Assembly: GCF_000769915.1 (NCBI RefSeq)
Contig: NZ_JRLV01000001.1
Coordinates: forward strand, 355,797-419,796
Origin: Flavobacterium beibuense F44-8
Lineage (GTDB): Bacteria; Bacteroidota; Bacteroidia; Flavobacteriales; Flavobacteriaceae
Length of the DNA stretch: 64,000 nt
Direction: 5' to 3'
Below the pieces are notes generated by a model, which ran no database searches, had not been told where the DNA came from, and saw only the letters and a program-made list of their open reading frames with translations. The translations under genes were made by a program, and so were the position numbers. Of the stretch, positions 58,283 through 64,000 are shown piece by piece (the stretch's first letter is position 1; each line of letters begins with the position of its first letter).

Positions 58283-59218
58283 ATGAAAAGAATATATATA
58301 ACAATGGCTATTGCTTTTGCCGCTGTATTTAGTGCAAAAGCACAGCAGGATCCTCATTATACACAGTACATGTATAATATGAATGTGGTAAACCCGGCTT
58401 ACGCGGGTTCTAAGGAAGGTCTTTCCGGAGGATTACTGTACAGGGCACAGTGGGTAGATATCGAAGGGGCTCCAAAAACAGGAACACTTTCATTACATAG
58501 CCCTGTGGGTAAAAATGTAGGTTTAGGGCTATCTGCCATAACCGATAAAATTGGTCCGGTAGAGGAAAACAATGTATACGGAGATTTCTCTTATACACTT
58601 GATTTAGGAGGAGAGCACAAGCTTGCCTTAGGTTTAAAAGCAGGACTTACTTTCCAGAATGTAGGGCTGTTTAGTGATATTGGTAATGGGTATGTACCAT
58701 CAACATCAGATGTTGCTTTTAAAGAAAACACCAGTAACACTTACTTTAACATAGGTACAGGTTTGTTCTATTATACAAACAAATATTACTTGGCTTTCTC
58801 GGTTCCAAACATGCTAAAAACAAAGCATCTTGATGTTAGAGAAGACGGTAGCGAAAGACAGTTCGGGTCTGAAGTACAGCATTATTTCCTAACAGGAGGT
58901 TATGTGTTCGATTTATCGGCTAACACAAAAATGAAACCTTCTGCAATGCTTAAGTCGGCTTTCAACGCACCTACTTCGCTTGATTTATCGTTAAACTTCC
59001 TGTTCTTCGATAAGTTTGAAGTAGGAGGTACTTACAGGCTGGATGACTCGGTTGGTGCTATGGTTAATTATGCTGTTACACCAAGTATAAGGATAGGTTA
59101 TGCTTACGATCATGTAACGTCTGATCTTAATGTTACTACACCGGCATCACACGAGGTAATGCTTTTATTTGATTTGAACAAAAGGAAAAAAGTATCTGTT
59201 TCACCAAGATTCTTCTAA
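58283..59218 (+). CDS. PorP/SprF family T9SS outer membrane protein
   Basis: A 311-residue barrel protein of the PorP/SprF group: signal peptide, then QQDPHYTQYMYNMNVVNPAYAGSKEGLSGGLLYRAQWVDIEG and the conserved GLSAITDKIGPVEENNVYGDFSYTL. Alternating beta strands run to VSPRFF at the end. PorP/SprF proteins are encoded next to type B sorting-domain cargo and help its attachment or export. Its neighbours on both sides (type B adhesin, OmpA) show the standard cluster. No promoter seen within 80 bp. Confidence 0.93.
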   Translation: MKRIYITMAIAFAAVFSAKAQQDPHYTQYMYNMNVVNPAYAGSKEGLSGGLLYRAQWVDIEGAPKTGTLSLHSPVGKNVGLGLSAITDKIGPVEENNVYGDFSYTLDLGGEHKLALGLKAGLTFQNVGLFSDIGNGYVPSTSDVAFKENTSNTYFNIGTGLFYYTNKYYLAFSVPNMLKTKHLDVREDGSERQFGSEVQHYFLTGGYVFDLSANTKMKPSAMLKSAFNAPTSLDLSLNFLFFDKFEVGGTYRLDDSVGAMVNYAVTPSIRIGYAYDHVTSDLNVTTPASHEVMLLFDLNKRKKVSVSPRFF

Positions 59219-59242
59219 CCAGATAAATGAGACTCTTTTAAT

Positions 59243-61102
59243 ATGAAAAAAATATATATCGCAGCAGGGCTTTTAATGGCACTGTACGGAAATTCCCAAA
59301 CTAAAGATACTCAGAAGGCAGATGCTCTTTATGAAAACTCAAGGTATACAGCTGCTATAGAAGAGTATCTTGGTTTAGTTAACAAAAACAAAGCCGATGC
59401 TTATGTGTATAAGCAACTGGCAGACAGTTACTATTCTGTTTTCAATATGGCTGATGCTGCCACTTGGTATGCAAAAGCTATTGAAGATAAACAGGATGTC
59501 GAAACCTATTACAGGTATGCTGTAGCTTTAAGGGCACAGGGTAAATATGCCGAGGCTAACCGACAAATGGATACGTTTGCATCCATGCTTCCTAACGATC
59601 AGAGAGCACAGCTACACAAATCAAATCCGGATTATATTCCCGCATTAAACAAACAAAACAAGCTTTTTGATGCTGCGGAGGCAGATGTTAACAGTACAGA
59701 TAAAAGTGATTTTGGTGCTGTACTGGCAAACGATAATACACTTTATTTTGTAAGTACAAGAAACACTTCGGCTACCGATGATTACGGTCAGCCATACATA
59801 GATATATACAGTGCGGTAAGAAACGATAATGGTTCGTTCTCTGAAGCTGTTGCTGTAAACGAACTGAATACACGCTTTCATGATGGTCCCGTTGCTATTA
59901 GTGCAGAAGGGAACACCATCTACTTTGCCCGAGATGGTCATGCAGATGGTAACTATGTAAAAGGAAGTAAAGTTAAATTAGCACAAATTGGTTTGTACAA
60001 AGCGACTAAAACCGATGGTAAGTGGCAAAACATTACAGCATTGCCTTTTAACAGTACTGCTTACTCAGTAGGTAGTCCAAGCCTTAGTGCCGATGGTAAA
60101 ATGCTTTATTTTGCATCAAACATGCCGGGCGGACTTGGAGATACAGACATCTGGAAAGTAAGTGTAAACAGCGATGGTACTTATGGTACTCCGGTGAATC
60201 TTGGTAAAGAGGTTAATACTCCGGGTAAGGAGAATTTCCCTTTCATTACAGATAATAATATACTTTATTTCTCTTCAATTTCACGTCCGGGATATGGCGG
60301 ATTCGATATTTTTAAAGCCGATTTAAACAAAGGTGGAGAGGCTGTTAATTTAGGTAAACCTGTTAATAGTGAGAAAGATGACTTCTCTTTTAGCTTCAAT
60401 GCTCAAAAAAATGTAGGATATTTTTCATCAAATCGTAGTGGTGCAGACAATATTTACACTGCAATTCCAGTTTGTAGGGTAGAAGCGATTGCAACTGTTA
60501 CAGATGTAAAGACTGGTAAACTTCTGGCTGATGCCAAAGTAGCCATATTAGACAACCGCAATAATGTGATTGAAACAAAACAAACGGGTAGTAACGGTGT
60601 TGCATCTTATGATGTGGATTGTGATACTGATTATGTACTTGAAGTTTCAAAAGCAGGGTATGATAGTGCAACATTTGCCATTGCAAAAACGCAGGAAAAA
60701 CAGGTAGCGGTACCTGTAGCATTAAAACCGGTTAACGAACTGATTAAGGAAACTCATATTGAACTGGCCGATATTAACTTTGAATTCGGAAAGAGCAACA
60801 TCACAAGAGAAGGTGCTCAGGAACTGGATAAGTTAGTAGAGATTATGAACGATTACCCAAATATGGTAATTTATGTAAAAGCCCATACCGATACAAAAGG
60901 TAGTGCTTCTTACAACATGACACTTTCTGAAAAGAGAGCACAGGCAACAGTTTCTTATGTAATTTCAAAAGGTATTAGCAAAGACCGTATTACAGGAAAA
61001 GGTTTTGGAGAGACAGAACCAAAGGTAAATTGCGGTGAAAACTGTACCGATAATCAGAACGCTGCGAACCGTCGTTCGGAGTTTTTGATTGTTAAGAAGT
61101 AG
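59243..61102 (+). CDS. OmpA family protein with TPR, PD40 and CarboxypepD-reg domains
   Basis: A 619-residue exported protein. Signal peptide MKKIYIAAGLLMALYGNSQ; TPR-like helices at about 20-140 (ALYENSRYTAAIEEYLGLV, DAYVYKQLADSYYSV); WD40-like PD40 repeats at about 165-400 (NTLYFVSTRNTSATDDYGQPYIDIY, GKMLYFASNMPGGLGDTDIWKVS, NILYFSSISRPGYGGFDIFKAD); a CarboxypepD_reg beta sandwich at about 412-490; and an OmpA domain at about 505-619 (INFEFGKSNITREGAQELDKL, HTDTKGSASYNMTLSEKRA) that binds peptidoglycan. It resembles PorE and the SprF-associated OmpA proteins of the T9SS. It starts 24 bp after porP in one operon. Confidence 0.92.
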   Translation: MKKIYIAAGLLMALYGNSQTKDTQKADALYENSRYTAAIEEYLGLVNKNKADAYVYKQLADSYYSVFNMADAATWYAKAIEDKQDVETYYRYAVALRAQGKYAEANRQMDTFASMLPNDQRAQLHKSNPDYIPALNKQNKLFDAAEADVNSTDKSDFGAVLANDNTLYFVSTRNTSATDDYGQPYIDIYSAVRNDNGSFSEAVAVNELNTRFHDGPVAISAEGNTIYFARDGHADGNYVKGSKVKLAQIGLYKATKTDGKWQNITALPFNSTAYSVGSPSLSADGKMLYFASNMPGGLGDTDIWKVSVNSDGTYGTPVNLGKEVNTPGKENFPFITDNNILYFSSISRPGYGGFDIFKADLNKGGEAVNLGKPVNSEKDDFSFSFNAQKNVGYFSSNRSGADNIYTAIPVCRVEAIATVTDVKTGKLLADAKVAILDNRNNVIETKQTGSNGVASYDVDCDTDYVLEVSKAGYDSATFAIAKTQEKQVAVPVALKPVNELIKETHIELADINFEFGKSNITREGAQELDKLVEIMNDYPNMVIYVKAHTDTKGSASYNMTLSEKRAQATVSYVISKGISKDRITGKGFGETEPKVNCGENCTDNQNAANRRSEFLIVKK

Positions 61103-61131
61103 TATAACTACTGTTAAATAAAGATTGCAAA

Positions 61132-61181
61132 GGCGAAAATAGGTGGTTTTCAGGTTTAAATCACCTATTTTTGCCGTTTTT
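61132..61181 (+). terminator. Terminator after the OmpA gene, with a promoter box in its right arm
   Basis: 14-bp stem GGCGAAAATAGGTG / CACCTATTTTTGCC (one G-U) with a 16-nt loop and T run. The right arm contains TATTTTTG (61166-61173), a full -7 match, so the next gene may start here. Confidence 0.6.
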
Positions 61182-61199
61182 AAAAAAGGCTTAAAAGAA

Positions 61200-64000
61200 A
61201 TGAAAAAGATTATTGCCTCGTGCCTGATGTTCCTGTCAGTATTTACTGCTTTTGCTCAGGGCGAACCAAATGATTGTGTTAATGCAATTACAGTGTGTGG
61301 GAACGGCACATTTGTCTCAAATGCCAATGGTATTGGCCAAGTTCAGGAAGTTACCGGATGTGGCGGTTTTGAAAACAACTCTATCTGGATTAAAATCAAT
61401 ATTGTACAAGCGGGAAACCTAGGGTTTGACTTAGTGCCTGACGATACTGATATTAATGTAGATTATGATTTTTGGGTTTATCCCGCTAATGCCCAGTGTG
61501 GCTCTCTTGGTGCGCCTATACGTTGTTGTACCACTAACCCTGTAATGGCTGGTTTAACCAACAACCATACGGGTATGAACGGTAATACTTTGATCACACA
61601 GTCTGGCCCTGGTGCCGATGGTGACGGATATGTTAGATGGCTTACGGTATCACCGGGGCAATCCTATTATATTGTAATAGACAGACCGATAGGTGACGGA
61701 GGTTTTTCAATCAACTGGACAGGTACTGCAACCTTTGGAGACGGGGCTTTCCCTCAGGCACCAGATGCAAACCAACTTGATGAGGTGAGAACCTGTAGCA
61801 ATAACCCTAATGTTGGGGTTTTTGATTTAGGAGCTTTAAAGCCTCAAATAAACAGCGATACTACAAATAATACAATTGAGTTTTTTACCAGTGCTGCAAA
61901 TGCTGTAGATGGTACTTCTCCGTTAAGTGATATTATTTCAAATACATCTAATCCCCAGCAAATTTATGCTAAGGTTACAGATAATACTACAGGATGTTCT
62001 TCTATTACTGATTTTACAATAGCAGTATATCCGTTACCAAATATAACTGTTACCGCTTCACCACAGGACGCCTGTCCGGGGGCTGATGTAACAGTAACTT
62101 TTACAGGTCCTGCAAATGCAAACTTCAATTATAATATAGATGGCGGCGCACCGCAATCGGCAACTCTGGATGCTAATGGTTCTTTCACCATAACTCAGGG
62201 TTATATGCAGGATACTACTTATACTCTGGAGGATGCTAACATAACAACTTCAGACGGTACTGTGGTATGTAGCCAGTCTTTATCCGCTTCTGTTACTATC
62301 AATGTGAACGATATAGAACAGTTGGTATTCACTACAAATGGTCCGGTATGTTCGGGTGATGACGGTGTTATTACTTTAACAGGTCCTGCGAATGCAACGG
62401 TGAACTATACCGTAGCTTCAAACTCTTCTCAAACAATCACTCTTGATGGTACAGGTCAGGGTATAATAACACTACCGGCTCTTACTGCTACTACTGATTT
62501 TATAATTATAGATGTAACAGATGCTCAGGCTCCGTTTTGTACGGTAACACTTAACGAAACAGGAACTTTAGAGGTAACAGGTGCTCCTGTATTAACAGAG
62601 CCCGAACCAATGCACGAATGTATAGACGGTAATACTGGTGTAGCTTCTTTTGATTTAGAAAGTAATAATGATGCCATAACAGGGGGAGGTACTTTTGTTG
62701 TGACTTACCATATGTCTCAGGCAGATGCCGATAATGATACGGGAGCGATTGCATCTCCTTATGAAAGTGCATTAGCAAACCAAACTCTTTTTGTAAGGGT
62801 AGAGCTGGGTAGTGGTGCTTCGTGTGTATCATTTACCACTATAGATCTTATTGCAACAAATGCCCCTACAGTAACAGCCCCGGCTCCGCAGGTGGTTTGT
62901 GATGATAATGCCGACGGATTAATGCAGTTTGATTTAACTTCAACCATTAATGTAATTACAGGAAATAATGCCTCTTATCAGGTTTCGTTCTTTATTTCAC
63001 AAACAGATGCAGATGCAGATACTTCTGCAATAACAAACCCTGCAGCTTATACTAATACTGTATCAGGAGGGCAAACTATTTTTGCAAGAGTAGTTGATCC
63101 TGCTAATACAGTATGTTATGCTACTACTTCGTTTGACTTGGTAGTTAATCCTTCACCACAGGTTCCACCGGTGATTTCTGATTACGAGTTATGTGATTTT
63201 GATGGCGATAATGTAGAGGTATTTGACCTTACTACAAGAGCTGCCGAGATAGGTTCGTTTACACTTAGTTACTATACCTCTCTGGCAGATGCTGCTACTC
63301 CTGCAAACGCTATTGTAGATCCTGCAAACTATCAGTCGGGTGGAGAACCTGTTTATGTAAGATCTGAAAATGCTAACGGATGTTTTTCTGTAACGACTTT
63401 CAATACCGTTGTAAATATTTTACCGGTTATAAATAACCCTGCTCCTGTATTTGCAGGTTGTGAAGAGGTTAGCGGTCAGGCGGACTTTGTGCTACATAAT
63501 CATGATACTGCTGTAACAGGCGGACAGTCAGGCATGACGGTTCGTTACTTTGCTACCCAGGGTGCGGCTGAGATTGGCGACCCTGCAGACGAATTGCTTG
63601 CTGTATACGTATCTCCTACTACAAATATCTATGCCAGGGTTACTGCAACAGCAACTGGTTGTTGGGTAGTGATAACAGTTCCGTTAGAGGTAATTCAGGC
63701 ACCTATAGGTGAAAACCCTGATGCGCTTGAAGAATGTGATCTTAACGGAGACGGTTCGGCTAAGTTTAATCTTCAGGCAGTGCTTGATGATCTTGAAACT
63801 CAAATGCCGGGTGTTATTGCTACAGCGCATGAGACTCAGGATGATGCTGATATGGCTACCAATGCTATAACAGAAACAACAGAATATATTTACCTTCCTG
63901 TAACGAACCCTTCAGGAATTATATACATAAGATTACAGTCGGGGCAAACAGAATGCTACGACGTAATTGAACTACAACTAATCGTTCACCCTGTCCCTGA
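61200..64000 (+). CDS. Large T9SS/gliding-type adhesin (3' truncated by window edge)
   Basis: An open frame from ATG 61200 to the last base, at least 933 residues and still open. Signal peptide MKKIIASCLMFLSVFTAFAQ, then EPNDCVNAITVCGNGTF. A first beta domain (about 20-180) has the GGFENNSIWIKI and WLTVSPGQSYYIVIDRPIGDGG pattern of secreted adhesins. Repeated units of about 100 residues follow, each with a 'CD.DGDGxxxFDL' start and an ending like 'IYARVT...CxxxxxFxxxVxPLP' (FDFDGDNVEVFDLT, ECDLNGDGSAKFNLQ). Relatives end in a type B gliding-motility tail, expected beyond the window. Probably the next member of the adhesin-PorP-OmpA group. Confidence 0.87.
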   Translation, partial: MKKIIASCLMFLSVFTAFAQGEPNDCVNAITVCGNGTFVSNANGIGQVQEVTGCGGFENNSIWIKINIVQAGNLGFDLVPDDTDINVDYDFWVYPANAQCGSLGAPIRCCTTNPVMAGLTNNHTGMNGNTLITQSGPGADGDGYVRWLTVSPGQSYYIVIDRPIGDGGFSINWTGTATFGDGAFPQAPDANQLDEVRTCSNNPNVGVFDLGALKPQINSDTTNNTIEFFTSAANAVDGTSPLSDIISNTSNPQQIYAKVTDNTTGCSSITDFTIAVYPLPNITVTASPQDACPGADVTVTFTGPANANFNYNIDGGAPQSATLDANGSFTITQGYMQDTTYTLEDANITTSDGTVVCSQSLSASVTINVNDIEQLVFTTNGPVCSGDDGVITLTGPANATVNYTVASNSSQTITLDGTGQGIITLPALTATTDFIIIDVTDAQAPFCTVTLNETGTLEVTGAPVLTEPEPMHECIDGNTGVASFDLESNNDAITGGGTFVVTYHMSQADADNDTGAIASPYESALANQTLFVRVELGSGASCVSFTTIDLIATNAPTVTAPAPQVVCDDNADGLMQFDLTSTINVITGNNASYQVSFFISQTDADADTSAITNPAAYTNTVSGGQTIFARVVDPANTVCYATTSFDLVVNPSPQVPPVISDYELCDFDGDNVEVFDLTTRAAEIGSFTLSYYTSLADAATPANAIVDPANYQSGGEPVYVRSENANGCFSVTTFNTVVNILPVINNPAPVFAGCEEVSGQADFVLHNHDTAVTGGQSGMTVRYFATQGAAEIGDPADELLAVYVSPTTNIYARVTATATGCWVVITVPLEVIQAPIGENPDALEECDLNGDGSAKFNLQAVLDDLETQMPGVIATAHETQDDADMATNAITETTEYIYLPVTNPSGIIYIRLQSGQTECYDVIELQLIVHPVP

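Noticed and set aside
1..64000. tRNA or rRNA genes, CRISPR arrays, insertion sequences, prophage
   Set aside because: Intergenic regions are short. I saw no cloverleaf-like sequences, no spaced repeats of CRISPR type and no transposase or integrase coding sequence.

Overview
The window is a chromosomal stretch of a member of the Bacteroidota, most likely a Flavobacteriaceae close to Flavobacterium. The evidence is low GC, Bacteroidota-type promoters (TAnnTTTG at -7) in front of many genes, few Shine-Dalgarno-like sites, an L34 protein of the flavobacterial kind, four secreted proteins with type A sorting tails and one with a type B sorting tail for the type IX secretion system (T9SS), a PorP/SprF protein, and many lipoproteins starting SCGxDD. 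I see no rRNA, tRNA, CRISPR array, insertion sequence or prophage. No gene-free stretch exceeds about 300 bases.

Layout. 1-7.6 kb: 3' end of mtaB, a leftward operon (pirin, small GNAT, SDR, methyltransferase, DMP19-like), an alpha/beta hydrolase, a lytic transglycosylase and several small proteins. 7.8-11 kb: rpmH and carB. 11-20 kb: secreted and surface proteins (CotH/lamin-tail, lipoprotein, KirBac channel, blue copper protein, FG-GAP/UnbV protein) and two tandem diheme lipoproteins. 20-24 kb: thioesterase, rmuC, a DUF2007-like membrane protein pair and a glutamine amidotransferase. 24.4-26.3 kb: cysE-cysM behind a short ORF with clustered Cys codons and a strong terminator, which looks like a ribosome-mediated attenuator. 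26.4-32.7 kb: a MarR/nitroreductase/YceI operon divergent from a thioredoxin/thioredoxin/rhodanese operon, with three palindromic operators between them; then a response regulator, another thioredoxin, a double GNAT, a lipoprotein rhodanese and a DUF3995 protein. 32.7-35.9 kb: an mhqO/mhqD-like electrophile detoxification operon that also carries a cupin, a pirin and a GNAT. 36-43.6 kb: a degenerate receiver protein flanked by a 21-bp direct repeat, a fatty acid hydroxylase, a diheme peroxidase, a PhoX-like protein, an LRR protein and a barrel-like protein.

43.6-48 kb is a sulfide/persulfide module: two YeeE/YedE half-transporters, a Crp/Fnr regulator, TauE/SafE, a CstB-like persulfide dioxygenase-rhodanese fusion and a single rhodanese. 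Its three transcription units share a 14-bp dyad (GTAAC-N4-GYTAC) at an identical distance from the -7 box, so the module looks like a self-contained regulon.

48-64 kb: a TPR-AraC membrane regulator, a TPR protein resembling its N-terminal half, a 2362-residue T9SS type B adhesin with its PorP/SprF and OmpA partners, and the start of a second large adhesin that runs off the window.

Functionally, much of the central part deals with thiol, sulfur and electrophile chemistry: cysteine synthesis, four thioredoxin-fold proteins, four rhodanese genes, quinone detoxification and persulfide oxidation. The two ends are housekeeping genes (left) and surface or gliding-type proteins (right). The two new regulatory proposals, the Cys attenuator and the Crp/Fnr regulon, come from reading the DNA directly and have not been tested by folding or database search.
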